Assembly: GCF_013155265.1 (NCBI RefSeq)
Contig: NZ_JABJXU010000002.1
Span: forward strand, 62,001-126,000
Reading direction: 5' to 3'
DNA length: 64,000 nucleotides
From: Enterococcus sp. MMGLQ5-1
GTDB taxonomy: Bacteria; Bacillota; Bacilli; Lactobacillales; Streptococcaceae
Shown here: one piece after another, positions 35,005 through 45,520 of the stretch
Position numbering within the stretch: the stretch's first letter is position 1
How the letters are laid out: the number at the start of each line of letters is the position of its first letter
Translations under genes and position numbers: made by a program
The notes under the pieces: model-generated
Seen by the model: the letters and a program-made list of their open reading frames with translations, nothing else
Database searches by the model: none
Told to the model about the DNA's origin: nothing

Positions 35005-36500
35005 TAATCTTCAAGTAAACCACGCTCGCGATACCAAATATCTGGCTGCCAAATCCAATGCGTGTCATGCTTCTTTAATAAACTAAAGCTTTCATTTGGT
35101 CCCATTGTGCCAGCTGGGTAGCTAGGTAAAGCTTGCTCAGAATTTTCCCAGACGCTTGTAATGACATCAATCAGCTTCCAGCTTGCCTCAACTTCCTCCC
35201 AATGACTAAAGTTTGTCGAGTCACCATTTAAGGTATCAAGAATTAGTTTTTCGTATGCCTCAGGAGAGTTGCCAAGTACCTCAGCATCATGGCGATAGCT
35301 TAATTTTAGAGGCGATATATCAAAGCCCTGCCCGATTTCCTTGCCGTTTAAAGCCAGACTAAAGCCCTCGGTTGGCTGGATATAAATGGTTAGAATATTT
35401 TGCTCTAGGTCACCACCAAAGATGTTGTGTTCAATCGGTTTAAAAACAACATTAATTCTTGTCCCCTTTTCGGTTAATCGCTTGCCTGTTCTAAAGAAGA
35501 ACGGAACACCTTGCCAGCGCTCATTATCAATCACAAATTTACCCGCCACGAATGTTTCGGTCGTTGATTCTGGATTAACATTTGCTTCATCACGATAGCT
35601 AATAAATTTTTGATGATCAATTTCACCAGCAACATACTGGCCACGAACAAAATTTTCCAATACTTCATTTGGCTGGTAATTGCGAATGGCGCTTAGCGCT
35701 TTGATTTTTTCTTTTCGGATTGCTGCTTCATTATATGATTCTGGTTGCTCCATTGCTAGTAAGGATAGAACCTGTAAGATATGATTTTGAACCATATCCT
35801 TTAAAGCACCACTATGATCATAGTAGCCACCGCGATCTTCGACACCTAATTTTTCAGCAAAGGTGATTTGAATATTATCAATAAAATGTCGATTCCAAAC
35901 CTCTTTAAAAAGTTTATTGGCAAAACGAACTGCTGAAATATTTTGAATCATTTCCTTGCCAAGATAATGATCAATTCGATAAATTTGTGATTCATCAAAA
36001 GAAGTAGCGATTTCTTGATTGAGCTGCCGTGCGGTTGCCAATGAAGAACCAAAGGGCTTCTCAATAATTAAACGTTCAAAGCCATTTTTATTAATAATAT
36101 TCTCTGATTTCAAATGAGTTACAATTGTACCAAAAAAATTTGGTGCCATTGCTAAATAAAATATTTTATTATTAGCTGTTTGATATTTCTCAGTTAATTC
36201 ATCTGAAAGCTTTTTCAAAGTAATATAATGTGCCTGATCGGTGACATCATGACTTTGATAATAAAAATGGGAAGCAAATTGAGTTTTATATTGAATCGGT
36301 GCATCAATATCTGCAATTGAATCGATTACCACTTGCTCAAAATGAGCCTTTGACCATTCACGTCTTGCTGTACCTATTACAGCAAAATTTTTATTAATAA
36401 TTCCTTTTTGATATAAATTAAACAATGAAGGAAATAACTTACGTTTAGCTAAATCGCCAGTTGCACCGAATATCGTAAATAACGCTTTTTTATCAGTCAT
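35004..36500 (-). CDS. zwf: Glucose-6-phosphate 1-dehydrogenase
   Basis: The 498-residue enzyme has the NADP-binding GATGDLAKRKLFPSLF (about 12-27), the active-site motif RIDHYLGKE (near 175), and EKPFGSS near 145. It oxidises glucose 6-phosphate to 6-phosphogluconolactone with NADPH formation. I start it at ATG 36500 (MTDKKALF) with AGGA upstream; a second ATG six codons earlier lacks a ribosome site. It reads toward hairpin element 3, whose first hairpin abuts the stop codon. It diverges from gltBD, so NADPH production and an NADPH-using enzyme share an intergenic region. Confidence 0.96.
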   Translation of the reverse strand: MTDKKALFTIFGATGDLAKRKLFPSLFNLYQKGIINKNFAVIGTARREWSKAHFEQVVIDSIADIDAPIQYKTQFASHFYYQSHDVTDQAHYITLKKLSDELTEKYQTANNKIFYLAMAPNFFGTIVTHLKSENIINKNGFERLIIEKPFGSSLATARQLNQEIATSFDESQIYRIDHYLGKEMIQNISAVRFANKLFKEVWNRHFIDNIQITFAEKLGVEDRGGYYDHSGALKDMVQNHILQVLSLLAMEQPESYNEAAIRKEKIKALSAIRNYQPNEVLENFVRGQYVAGEIDHQKFISYRDEANVNPESTTETFVAGKFVIDNERWQGVPFFFRTGKRLTEKGTRINVVFKPIEHNIFGGDLEQNILTIYIQPTEGFSLALNGKEIGQGFDISPLKLSYRHDAEVLGNSPEAYEKLILDTLNGDSTNFSHWEEVEASWKLIDVITSVWENSEQALPSYPAGTMGPNESFSLLKKHDTHWIWQPDIWYRERGLLED

Positions 36501-36885
36501 TCTTATTCCTACTCTCATCTATGATATTACTTTTCTATTCTATCACGAATACGATGTAAATTGGAGTGATAAGTCTGATATTTCAAAGCAATAAATTATT
36601 TATCAGTTCCAATATCAATCATTTTCATTAAAAATATGTTAAAATAGTTTTGAAAAAAAGTATTTATGCTATTCTATAAACCTAAAATTATTATTCAGTT
36701 ATAAAAAATGCGTTTAATTTAATCTAAATATTATTTTATCGTTATAATTGTTTAATTTTTGGAAAAAATTCAGAAAATTGTTGAAACTTAGTTAAAATAT
36801 AGGTAGAATTTTAATAAATCAGTTTAAGTTACATTCAATGTTAGTTTCACAAAAATTTACTGAAAATATTTAAGAGGTGTGAAAA
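36501..36885. other. Divergent promoter region between zwf and gltB
   Basis: About 385 bp, strongly AT-rich. For gltB, TTGAAA (36781-36786), 17-bp spacer and TAGAAT (36804-36809) form a plausible promoter about 77 bp before the start. No T-box, riboswitch or clear regulator site (such as a GltC- or CodY-type box) could be identified by eye. Confidence 0.5.
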
Positions 36886-39800
36886 ATGAAATCAGCTGCG
36901 AAAGAAGCAATGCAAACAACATTATGGGATCCTTCATTTGAATCAGATGCCTGCGGTATGGGTTTTGTCGCTCAAATTGACGGTGTACCATCACATAAGT
37001 TGATTGATTATGCGTTGACTATGTTAGAAAGAATGAATCATCGTGGTGGTACTGGTGCAGAGCCAGATACTGGTGATGGCGCTGGTATTCTATTATCAAT
37101 GCCTGATGAATTCTTTAGAACCAAGGCCAATAAGAGAAACATTGAATTGCCAAAAAGCGGTGATTATGCGGTTGGTATGTTTTTCCTGCCAAAAGATCAC
37201 ATAAAAAAAACACAATTACTTCAAGCAATTGTTACAGAAATTGAAACCGCTGGTTACCGAGTGATTTTTACAAGAGATGTGCCGTTCAATTTTGATAATT
37301 GTGGGCCGGGTGCTCAGAAGGTAATGCCAAGCTTTGCTCAGGTTATTATCGAGAAACCAATTGAAATAGCAGACGCCAGAGAATTTGAAGATCGTTTATT
37401 CCGTCTTAGAAGAAAGCTAGAAAAAATCTTCTCACCAGAAGAAATGTTTATCTGCTCACTCTCAGCAAAGACGCTTGTATACAAGGGCATGCTGCATGCT
37501 TTCCAAGTCCGCTTGTTTTATCCAGACCTATCAGATCCCCATATGACAAGCTGTATTGCATTAACACATTCACGTTTTTCAACGAATACTTTCCCAAGCT
37601 GGGATCGTGCTCAACCCTTTAGATTTTTAGCACATAATGGTGAAATCAATACACTGCGCGGCGCTGAAAATTGGATGACTTCACATAATGTTGAGGTTTA
37701 TAATGAAGAAAATTCTGATTCAGCTAAGCTCGAAAACTGTATGGAGTACCTCTATCGCCACGGTAGGGACATTCCACAAAGCTTACTAATGATGATTCCT
37801 GAGGCCTGGGGTAAGCAGGCTGGCTTATCCCCAGAGCTAACTGCTTTTTATGAGTATGCAACTAGCTTCATGGCACCTTGGGATGGTCCAGCAGCGCTCG
37901 TTTTCACTGATGGTGAAACTGTTGGGGCTCGCTTAGATAGAAATGGGCTGAGACCTTCACGCTATTCTATTACCAAGGATAATTTTATTGTTTGTTCTTC
38001 TGAAAGCGGTGTGGTTGACTTAGAGCCCTCGAGAGTAGTCGAAAAGGGTGTTCTTGGACCTGGTAATATGATTTTAATCGATACCAAAAAAGGAACAGTT
38101 ACTAAAAATGAAGCCGTTAAAAAATATTATGCAGAGCAGCATCCTTATCAAAAATGGTTAGATAAAAGCTTACTGCACATTGATAACTTAAAGGAACAGC
38201 CATTACCAGCAGATTTGACAACAGAGGAGTTAGCAACTGTTTGGAAGATTTTTGGCTATACTGATGAAGCGATTAGAACAGTAATTCTGGCGATGGCTGA
38301 AAAGGGTGAAGAGCCAGTAATATCAATGGGCTTTGATTCACCACTTGCCGTTTTAAGCGATCAGCCACAAAGTTTATTTACCTACTTTAAGCAACAATTT
38401 GCTCAGGTTACTAATCCACCAATTGATGCAATCCGTGAAAAATTAGTTATTGGTACTGAAATGTATCTTGGTCGTGATGGTAATTTATTAGTTGATTCGG
38501 CTGATAACTGCGTCAAGGTTAAGGTAGACTCACCTGTGCTTTCAACGGCAGATTTTGAAAAATTAGCGAAATTAAAAGACCGTAAGCATAAGGTTAGCAT
38601 TGTTTCAACCCTATACAATTTGAAGCCTGAGACACCAACACGATTGCACCATGCACTCGAAGATATGTTTAAGGCTGTTGAAAAGCTAGTAGATAACGGC
38701 ACAAGTATCATTGTATTAAGCGATCGTGGTGTCAGTGCGGATACAATGCCAATGCCAATTTTGCTTGCTGTTTCTGGCTTGCATAATTATATGGTTGATA
38801 AAGGCAAGGGTGGCGCATTTTCAATTGTTGTTGATTCGGCTGAAGTAAATGAGGTGCATCATTTTGCCACGCTAATCGGTTATGGAGCAAGTGCCATTCA
38901 CCCATATGGTGCGTATCAAACGATTAAAGATTTTAGCACTGATGAAAAACTGCTTGAAAATTACAGGAAAGCCTGTGAAAAAGGGATTGTTAAGGTCATG
39001 AGCCGAATGGGGATTTCAACCATTGCCGGCTATCATGGTGCACAGCTATTTGAAGCGGTTGGCTTATCTGATGAGGTTGTCAATAAATTCTTTGTTGGTA
39101 CTGTCAGTCGAATTGGTGGCTTGAGCCTATTCCAAATTGAAGCCGAATATCTGAAACGCTACGAATACGCCTTTGGTGAAAAGCAGCGTGATTTCCTACC
39201 AAGTGGTGGCTCATTCCAGTACAAAACAGATGGCGAGCATCATTTATATAATCCACAGTCGATTTATAACTTCCAAACGGCAATCCGTGCAGGTGATTAT
39301 AGCTTGTTTAAGCAATACACTGAGCAAATGAATGAGGAAGCCCTATCAACGCCGACTACCTTACGTTCAATGTGGGAATTTTCAGCCAATCGTCCAAGTG
39401 TGGCAATTGAAGAAGTCGAACCAGCGTCAGAAATTGTTAAAAGATTTAAGGTTGGTGCGATGAGCTTTGGCTCACTTTCTAAAGAAGCACATGAATGTAT
39501 TGCGGAAGCAATGAACTCAATTGGTGCCAAATCTAACTCAGGTGAAGGTGGCGAAAATAGAAATCGTTTTAAGAAACAAGCTGACGGTACTTGGCTAAAT
39601 TCAAAAATTAAACAGGTTGCCTCTGGTCGCTTTGGTGTTAATGCTGAATATTTAATGAGTGCCGAAGAATTACAAATCAAGCTGGCGCAAGGTGCAAAAC
39701 CGGGTGAAGGTGGTCAATTACCTGGAACGAAAGCTTTTCCTTGGGTTGCTGAGATTCGAGGATCAACACCGGGTGTTTCTCTGATTTCACCACCGCCGCA

Positions 39801-41385
39801 TCATGATATTTATTCGATTGAGGATTTAGCCCAATTAATTTTTGATTTAAAGAAGATCAATCCTTATGCCAAGGTTAACTGTAAGCTAGTCTCATCAACT
39901 GGGGTTGGTACGATTGCAACTGGCTGTGTTAAGGCTGGTGCAGATGTTGTGGTCATCGCTGGCTACGATGGTGGGACAGGTGCTTCACCGAGAAACTCAG
40001 TCCGTGATGCAGGCTTACCTTGGGAAATGGGACTTGCAGAAGCCCATCAAACATTAGCAATGAACGGCTTACGTCAACGAATGATTTTGGAAACAGATGG
40101 TAAGCTAATGACTGGTCGTGATATTGCAATTGCCGCTATTTTAGGTGCTGAAGAATTTTCCTTTGCCACCCTTGCGTTAGCCGCGGTTGGCTGTGTCATG
40201 ATGCGGGTTTGTAGCTTAAATACCTGTCCAGTTGGTGTTGCAACGCAAAATCCTGAGCTTAGGAAGCATTTTTCAGGTAAACCAGAGCATGTTGTTAATA
40301 TGATGTTCTTTATGGCCGAAGAATTACGCGAGGTTATGGCTGAGCTAGGCTTTAGAACAGTTGATGAATTAATTGGCCAAACAGAAGTGCTTAAGCCACG
40401 CTTTGTGGCAAAGGGGAAAGCAAAATCGCTTGATTTTTCTCGAATTCTTGGTCCTTCAATCAGTATTGAAAGAAAAGCAATTGATCCTTTCTATGAGAAG
40501 CGTCAATGGAAAGAGTTGGACAGCTTTGCTAACTCTGCGATTGATCAAAATCTTGAAGTAACAATTGATAATCCAATCAATAATCTGGATCGTGCCGTAG
40601 GTGCCAGAATGGGCGGCTGGATTGCTGAACGCTATGGTAACTATGAGGTCCAACCTGGCTTATTAAAATACCGTTATACAGGTATTGCTGGTCAAAGCTT
40701 CGGCGCCTTTGCGACACAAGGTATGGAGCTTAAGTTAATCGGTGAAGCCAATGACTATATTGGCAAAGGGCTTAGCGGTGGTCGTCTAATCGTTGTCCCA
40801 CCAAAAGATGCTAGCTATGATATCGAAAACTCACCAATTGTTGGTAATGTTTCTTGCTTTGGCGCCAATCGTGGTGAAGCTTACTTCTTAGGTCGTGCAG
40901 GCGAAAGATTCTGTGTTCGTAATAGTGGTGCTTCAGTTGTAGTTGAAGGCGTTGGTGACCATGGCTGTGAATATATGACAGGTGGCGTTGCAGTGATTCT
41001 AGGCTCAACCGGTCGCAACTTTGGGGCAGGTATGTCTGGTGGTGTTGCTTATGTTTATGATCCAGAGGATAAATTGGCGGGGAATTTGAATGCCGAAATG
41101 GTTGACCTATTTAAGGTTGGTGAAACCTCAGGTGACGGTGTACTTAAGGAATTGGTGCAAAATCATCTGGAATATACTGGCTCTAATAAGGCGAAAAAAT
41201 TGTTGGCAAATTGGGAAGTAGAATCTCAAAATTTTGTTAAGGTTTATCCGACTGATTTCCATAAAATTAATGATATTACTGAAGCGCTTGAAACAGAGGG
41301 GCTTACAGGCGATGAATTATTATTCCAAAGTTTTGAAGTCGCAACAACTGGAAAGAAAGCAACTTATGTCGGAGGTGGTAAATAA
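36886..41385 (+). CDS. gltB: Glutamate synthase, large subunit
   Basis: The 1499-residue protein is full length. The class II amidotransferase domain uses Cys23 after a short propeptide (ACGMGF); HNGEINTLRG near 250 belongs to it. Central and FMN-binding TIM-barrel domains follow with GGTGASP near 1020, then the 3Fe-4S cysteines in CSLNTCPVG (near 1108), and the C-terminal beta-helix with many GxGG-type turns. It converts glutamine and 2-oxoglutarate to two glutamate with electrons from GltD. The stop overlaps the gltD start (TAATG). GAGGTG precedes the start. A complete gltB is unusual among lactic acid bacteria. Confidence 0.97.
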   Translation: MKSAAKEAMQTTLWDPSFESDACGMGFVAQIDGVPSHKLIDYALTMLERMNHRGGTGAEPDTGDGAGILLSMPDEFFRTKANKRNIELPKSGDYAVGMFFLPKDHIKKTQLLQAIVTEIETAGYRVIFTRDVPFNFDNCGPGAQKVMPSFAQVIIEKPIEIADAREFEDRLFRLRRKLEKIFSPEEMFICSLSAKTLVYKGMLHAFQVRLFYPDLSDPHMTSCIALTHSRFSTNTFPSWDRAQPFRFLAHNGEINTLRGAENWMTSHNVEVYNEENSDSAKLENCMEYLYRHGRDIPQSLLMMIPEAWGKQAGLSPELTAFYEYATSFMAPWDGPAALVFTDGETVGARLDRNGLRPSRYSITKDNFIVCSSESGVVDLEPSRVVEKGVLGPGNMILIDTKKGTVTKNEAVKKYYAEQHPYQKWLDKSLLHIDNLKEQPLPADLTTEELATVWKIFGYTDEAIRTVILAMAEKGEEPVISMGFDSPLAVLSDQPQSLFTYFKQQFAQVTNPPIDAIREKLVIGTEMYLGRDGNLLVDSADNCVKVKVDSPVLSTADFEKLAKLKDRKHKVSIVSTLYNLKPETPTRLHHALEDMFKAVEKLVDNGTSIIVLSDRGVSADTMPMPILLAVSGLHNYMVDKGKGGAFSIVVDSAEVNEVHHFATLIGYGASAIHPYGAYQTIKDFSTDEKLLENYRKACEKGIVKVMSRMGISTIAGYHGAQLFEAVGLSDEVVNKFFVGTVSRIGGLSLFQIEAEYLKRYEYAFGEKQRDFLPSGGSFQYKTDGEHHLYNPQSIYNFQTAIRAGDYSLFKQYTEQMNEEALSTPTTLRSMWEFSANRPSVAIEEVEPASEIVKRFKVGAMSFGSLSKEAHECIAEAMNSIGAKSNSGEGGENRNRFKKQADGTWLNSKIKQVASGRFGVNAEYLMSAEELQIKLAQGAKPGEGGQLPGTKAFPWVAEIRGSTPGVSLISPPPHHDIYSIEDLAQLIFDLKKINPYAKVNCKLVSSTGVGTIATGCVKAGADVVVIAGYDGGTGASPRNSVRDAGLPWEMGLAEAHQTLAMNGLRQRMILETDGKLMTGRDIAIAAILGAEEFSFATLALAAVGCVMMRVCSLNTCPVGVATQNPELRKHFSGKPEHVVNMMFFMAEELREVMAELGFRTVDELIGQTEVLKPRFVAKGKAKSLDFSRILGPSISIERKAIDPFYEKRQWKELDSFANSAIDQNLEVTIDNPINNLDRAVGARMGGWIAERYGNYEVQPGLLKYRYTGIAGQSFGAFATQGMELKLIGEANDYIGKGLSGGRLIVVPPKDASYDIENSPIVGNVSCFGANRGEAYFLGRAGERFCVRNSGASVVVEGVGDHGCEYMTGGVAVILGSTGRNFGAGMSGGVAYVYDPEDKLAGNLNAEMVDLFKVGETSGDGVLKELVQNHLEYTGSNKAKKLLANWEVESQNFVKVYPTDFHKINDITEALETEGLTGDELLFQSFEVATTGKKATYVGGGK

Positions 41386-42824
41386 TGGCAAATCCTTTTG
41401 GTTTTTTGAAGTATAAAAGAATTGACAACCCATACCGTCCAGTTGAAGAGCGGATTAATGATTGGGAGGAATTACAAACGCCGCTTTCTGAGGAAGCGCG
41501 AATTGAGCAAGCAGCTCGCTGTATGAATTGTGGTATTCCATTCTGTCATTCAGGTGTTTTCTATGGTGGTAAGCGTGCTGTTGCGGGCTGTCCTAATGAT
41601 AATCTAATTCCAGAATGGAATGACCTAGTTTATCGTGGTGAATTTAAAAAAGCATTTGAACGTTTGGCACGAACTAATCCACTACCTGAAATGACCGGTC
41701 GAGTATGTCCTGCGCCATGTGAAAAATCCTGTACGGAGGCTTTAAATGGTGCTGGGGTGGCCATCCATGACAATGAACGCTTTATTATTGATACGGCATT
41801 TGATAATGACTGGGTGGAAGCAACCGGCTATCCGGTTGAAAGAACTAATTTTAAAGTTGCAATTGTTGGCTCTGGACCTGCTGGTTTATCTGCTGCTTGG
41901 CGCTTAAACCAATTGGGTCATACCGTAACCATATTCGAACGTAGCGATCGCTTTGGTGGCTTGCTGATGTATGGTATTCCAAATATGAAGCTTGATAAGG
42001 ACGTGATAGAACGTCGAATCGAGGTTATGAAAAAGGTTGGTATTAATTTTGTGGCTAATACTGAAATTGGTATTGATATCACTGCTGAAGAGTTATACAC
42101 TGCCTTTGATCGAGTAATTATTGCTAGCGGTGCCAGTGTACCTCGTGATTTAAATATACCCGGTCGTCAGCTACAGGGTGTTCGCTTTGCGGTAGATTAC
42201 TTGACGGAAACTACTAAAAATGTTTTGCGCCATGGTAAAGATAAGGTTAATCAGGTTTTGGCAGGCAAACACGTTGTTGTTATTGGTGGAGGTGATACAG
42301 GTAATGACTGTATCGGTACGGCTGTTAGACAGGGTGCAGCACGAGTTACACAGCTGGAAATTACACCACAGCTACCAGAGCACCGAGGCGATGCTAATCC
42401 TTGGCCAGAATATCCAATGGTCAATCGATTGGGCTATGGTCAAGAAGAAGCTAATTTTGTACAAGATACAATGTTGACTGAATTTTCTACCTCAACGACT
42501 TCATTTATTGGTGCTGAGCGTGGACAATTAATTGCAATTGAAACAGTTAAGGTTGGTCCTAATTTCCAACCAATTGAAGGCACTGAAAAAACGATTAAGG
42601 CGGATTTGGTTTTATTAGCAATGGGCTTTACAGGTGCTGAGCAAAGCTTATTTGAGCAATTTGATGTCAAAGAAATTTTAGATGACTATACAACGGATAA
42701 TGAACGTGTCTATGTTGCTGGTGATGCCAAGCGAGGTCCAAGCTTAGTGATTTGGGCAATCCGTGAAGGTAGACTAGCTGCAGAGAGGGTCGATACCTCA
42801 TTAAGAGCATTAGTTGCCCAATAA
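41385..42824 (+). CDS. gltD: Glutamate synthase, small subunit (NADPH)
   Basis: The 479-residue flavoprotein has N-terminal 4Fe-4S cysteine sets (CMNCGIPFC near 47-55, CP.., CPAPCEKSC near 108-116), the FAD-binding motif VGSGPAGLSAA (near 164) and a second nucleotide-binding motif VVIGGGDTGND (near 298) for NADPH. It feeds electrons from NADPH to GltB. It overlaps gltB by one base. A terminator follows 7 bp after the stop. Confidence 0.97.
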   Translation: MANPFGFLKYKRIDNPYRPVEERINDWEELQTPLSEEARIEQAARCMNCGIPFCHSGVFYGGKRAVAGCPNDNLIPEWNDLVYRGEFKKAFERLARTNPLPEMTGRVCPAPCEKSCTEALNGAGVAIHDNERFIIDTAFDNDWVEATGYPVERTNFKVAIVGSGPAGLSAAWRLNQLGHTVTIFERSDRFGGLLMYGIPNMKLDKDVIERRIEVMKKVGINFVANTEIGIDITAEELYTAFDRVIIASGASVPRDLNIPGRQLQGVRFAVDYLTETTKNVLRHGKDKVNQVLAGKHVVVIGGGDTGNDCIGTAVRQGAARVTQLEITPQLPEHRGDANPWPEYPMVNRLGYGQEEANFVQDTMLTEFSTSTTSFIGAERGQLIAIETVKVGPNFQPIEGTEKTIKADLVLLAMGFTGAEQSLFEQFDVKEILDDYTTDNERVYVAGDAKRGPSLVIWAIREGRLAAERVDTSLRALVAQ

Positions 42825-42831
42825 TTAGATT

Positions 42832-42874
42832 AAGACTTTTAAAAAACTGTTTAAAGTTTTTTAAAAGTCTTTTT
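42832..42874 (+). terminator. Terminator of gltBD
   Basis: AAGACTTTTAAAAAACT pairs perfectly with AGTTTTTTAAAAGTCTT around a short TTTA-type loop, with T-run after. The same stem recurs at 56546-56589. Confidence 0.88.
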
Positions 42875-43037
42875 GAAACTTGAAATATACACTCAAAATT
42901 TTTTTAGTTTAGTAATTGTTTAAGAAAAGATTGCTATTATTCGCTAAATTCTATGCTAAAGATTTTAAAAAGCAGCGACTGATGAATGAGATATGTTATA
43001 ATTAACCAAACTAGTCTAATGTAAGGGGGAACTGCTC

Positions 43038-43541
43038 ATGAAATGTCCTAAATGTAAAGATAATCGCTCTAAAGTGGTGGATAGTCGTCAATTAGAAGAT
43101 GGTGGTGCAATCCGCCGTAGACGTGAATGTGAAAATTGTGGCTTTAGATTTACAACGTTTGAAAGAATTGAACAAACGCCATTATTAGTGGTTAAAAAGA
43201 ATGGTGAGCGTGAGGAATTTAAGCGCGAAAAAATACTACGTGGAATTGTTAGAAGCGCTGAAAAACGCTCGATTTCAATGGATCAAATGACTGAAATTGT
43301 TGACAAGGTCGAAAAAAAGGTGTTGGCAATTGGAGAAAACGAAATTTCAACCAATCAGGTTGGTGAGTATGTGATGGAGGAGCTAGCAAAGGTTGATGAG
43401 GTTGCTTATATTCGTTTTGCTAGTGTTTATCGCCAGTTTAAAGATATGAGTGTTTTTTTAGAGGAATTAGAGGATATGATGCAGCAAATTCGCAATAGCA
43501 ATAATAATGATAGCTCTAAGCTTGAAAAAAATAAAAAATGA
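43038..43541 (+). CDS. nrdR: Transcriptional repressor NrdR
   Basis: The 167-residue protein has a zinc ribbon with CPKC (3-6) and CENC (31-34), the RRRRE basic patch, and an ATP-cone domain (about 49-139) that senses ATP/dATP. NrdR represses ribonucleotide reductase genes when dATP is high. It is placed before dnaB-dnaI as in most Firmicutes. The C-terminal tail is Asn/Lys-rich and likely disordered. Confidence 0.96.
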   Translation: MKCPKCKDNRSKVVDSRQLEDGGAIRRRRECENCGFRFTTFERIEQTPLLVVKKNGEREEFKREKILRGIVRSAEKRSISMDQMTEIVDKVEKKVLAIGENEISTNQVGEYVMEELAKVDEVAYIRFASVYRQFKDMSVFLEELEDMMQQIRNSNNNDSSKLEKNKK

Positions 43542-43595
43542 AAGAGTTTAAATTGAAGCTTTAATTTTAGCTTCGTTAGATTACGAGGTTTTCAA

Positions 43596-44588
43596 GTGAA
43601 ATCCAATAGCATAATTATCATTGAAAAGGGAAAAGCTGAATTACAAAGCTTAAATGCCCTATTTTCTTTGTATTTACCAATCATCGGCAATGATGCCATT
43701 TGCCTCTATCAGTATTGCTTTTTTGCAAAAAAAGAATTGCGGGTAAGTATTATACTTCAACATCTTCATTTATCATTTTCGGCGTTTGAGCAGGCTAGAA
43801 TACAGCTTGAGGGCATTCAGCTTTTAGCAACGTATCAAGAGGGAGATCGTTTTATATTAAAACCCAAGCCGTCACTTTCCTTTGATGACTTCTTAGCTCA
43901 GCCAGTGCTTTGCCGATTATTAAAATCATGTCTTGGTGAATATGAATTTGAAGCAATCAAGGGCAGTCCGGCAATCCATGCTGAGAAAATTTCAAAAAGA
44001 TTTGGCGAGGTTTTTATTCTAGGGCAGGATCAAAAGGAAATTGATAACAAAACTAGTTATTCTGAAAATATTGCTAAAAATTTCAAAAATGAGCAAGTAA
44101 TTGACCAGACTGCCGATGATTTGACAGATGCGGAGCGGCAGGTAGTTAAGATTGCTCAATCGGTTAATCCACAGGATTTTTTAGCAACCATTAAATATCA
44201 AAATAATGGGTATGTTACTGATGATGAGACAATTATCATTCAAAAATTGCTTGCCAATCCAAAAATTAATTCAGAATTAATTAATATGGCAGTCTATTTA
44301 AGCTTAGGTCGAGAAAAGCAGCCTAAGCTTGTCAAAAAATATTTAGATACTGTGCTGCTTGATTGGCTCCAAAATAATGTTCAAACTTCTATGGGAGCGA
44401 TGAGCAGAATTAAGCAGCATAATACGAAGCCTGCGCGTGTGAAGGCAAATCAAGCAAACAATCATTCAAAGAATACAGTCGGTCAAATTCCAAAATGGGT
44501 GGATCAAGAAATTAAACTAGAGGTTTCAAAAGAAGAAATGGATGCCTTGGATGCACGATTTGCAAAGCTTAAGGAAGGAGGTGCATGA
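43596..44588 (+). CDS. dnaB: Replication initiation/membrane attachment protein DnaB
   Basis: The 330-residue protein occupies the dnaB slot between nrdR and dnaI. In Firmicutes DnaB, DnaD and DnaI load the replicative helicase. The N-terminal winged-helix part (about 5-110) and the C-terminal DnaB_2-like region near 190-260 are recognisable only loosely. It starts with GTG 43596. At 330 residues it is shorter than the Bacillus protein (about 470), mainly in the linker. The C-terminus reads into dnaI by one base or more. Confidence 0.85.
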   Translation: MKSNSIIIIEKGKAELQSLNALFSLYLPIIGNDAICLYQYCFFAKKELRVSIILQHLHLSFSAFEQARIQLEGIQLLATYQEGDRFILKPKPSLSFDDFLAQPVLCRLLKSCLGEYEFEAIKGSPAIHAEKISKRFGEVFILGQDQKEIDNKTSYSENIAKNFKNEQVIDQTADDLTDAERQVVKIAQSVNPQDFLATIKYQNNGYVTDDETIIIQKLLANPKINSELINMAVYLSLGREKQPKLVKKYLDTVLLDWLQNNVQTSMGAMSRIKQHNTKPARVKANQANNHSKNTVGQIPKWVDQEIKLEVSKEEMDALDARFAKLKEGGA

Positions 44589-45520
44589 TGGACGATATTC
44601 AAAAATCATTTGACCATTTGACAGCTAAGATACCTAATTGGCAAGAAAAATATCAAGAGGTGATTCGCAATAAGGTATTAAGTGATCAAGAAATTAAACA
44701 TTTTATCACCTCAAATGAGCTGACAGAACAGGAAGTTGCCAATAGTTTTTCAAAGCTTTACGAATATGTGATTGAACGTGAGAAATTTTTAAATCATGAC
44801 AACAACCGTGTGGCAGTTGGCTATCAGCCAAAGCTTGTTTTAAATCACCATTATGTTGATGTCGCCTATGAGCCAACCTTGGATTTAATCGAACAGCAAA
44901 AAGCTGCAGAATTAAAAAATAGGATTATGACCTTGCATTTACCTGCTACCTTAAAAAACGTTGATTTTTCAGATATTGAAAGAACACCAGAGCGTCGTGA
45001 AATACTGAACGCCATTTTGGACTTTGTTGAAGGCTTTGCTCAAGCACCAGAAACATTTCATAAGGGAATATATTTGTATGGTACTTTTGGAGTTGGTAAA
45101 ACATATTTGATGGCTTCGTTAGCTAATGAGCTATCTAAGCGTGAGCTATCGACCCTGCTCGTTCATTTTCCAACCTTCGCTCAAAAAATTAAAAGTGCAA
45201 TTAAGGAAGACAAGGTGGATGTGCAAATTTCGGAGCTCAATCAGGCTGAAATTTTAGTGATTGATGATATTGGTGCTGAAAATGGTTCAGCATGGATTAG
45301 AGATGAGGTATTACAGCCAATTTTAACACATCGGATGCAGGAAAATTTACCAACTTTCTTTACATCTAATCTAAATATGGCAGAGCTAGAGCATAAATTG
45401 GCGCATGCTGCTCGAGGTCAAGAGGAGCTGTGGCCGGCAAAGCGTGTAATGGAGCGCATTCGCTATCTTTCGAAAGAAATTTATTTGATGGGGGAAAATC
45501 GACGTGAATCCAATAATTAA
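44588..45520 (+). CDS. dnaI: Primosomal protein / helicase loader DnaI
   Basis: The ~310-residue AAA+ protein has an N-terminal helicase-binding domain (about 1-130), Walker A GTFGVGKT (about 164-171), Walker B LVIDDIGAE (near 217-225) and a final GKRVMERIR-like arginine stretch. It loads the DnaC/DnaB helicase at origins and restart sites. I use ATG 44588, six bases after AAGGAGG; the adjacent ATG 44585 is too close. Its last codons overlap the nitroreductase start. Confidence 0.94.
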   Translation: MDDIQKSFDHLTAKIPNWQEKYQEVIRNKVLSDQEIKHFITSNELTEQEVANSFSKLYEYVIEREKFLNHDNNRVAVGYQPKLVLNHHYVDVAYEPTLDLIEQQKAAELKNRIMTLHLPATLKNVDFSDIERTPERREILNAILDFVEGFAQAPETFHKGIYLYGTFGVGKTYLMASLANELSKRELSTLLVHFPTFAQKIKSAIKEDKVDVQISELNQAEILVIDDIGAENGSAWIRDEVLQPILTHRMQENLPTFFTSNLNMAELEHKLAHAARGQEELWPAKRVMERIRYLSKEIYLMGENRRESNN

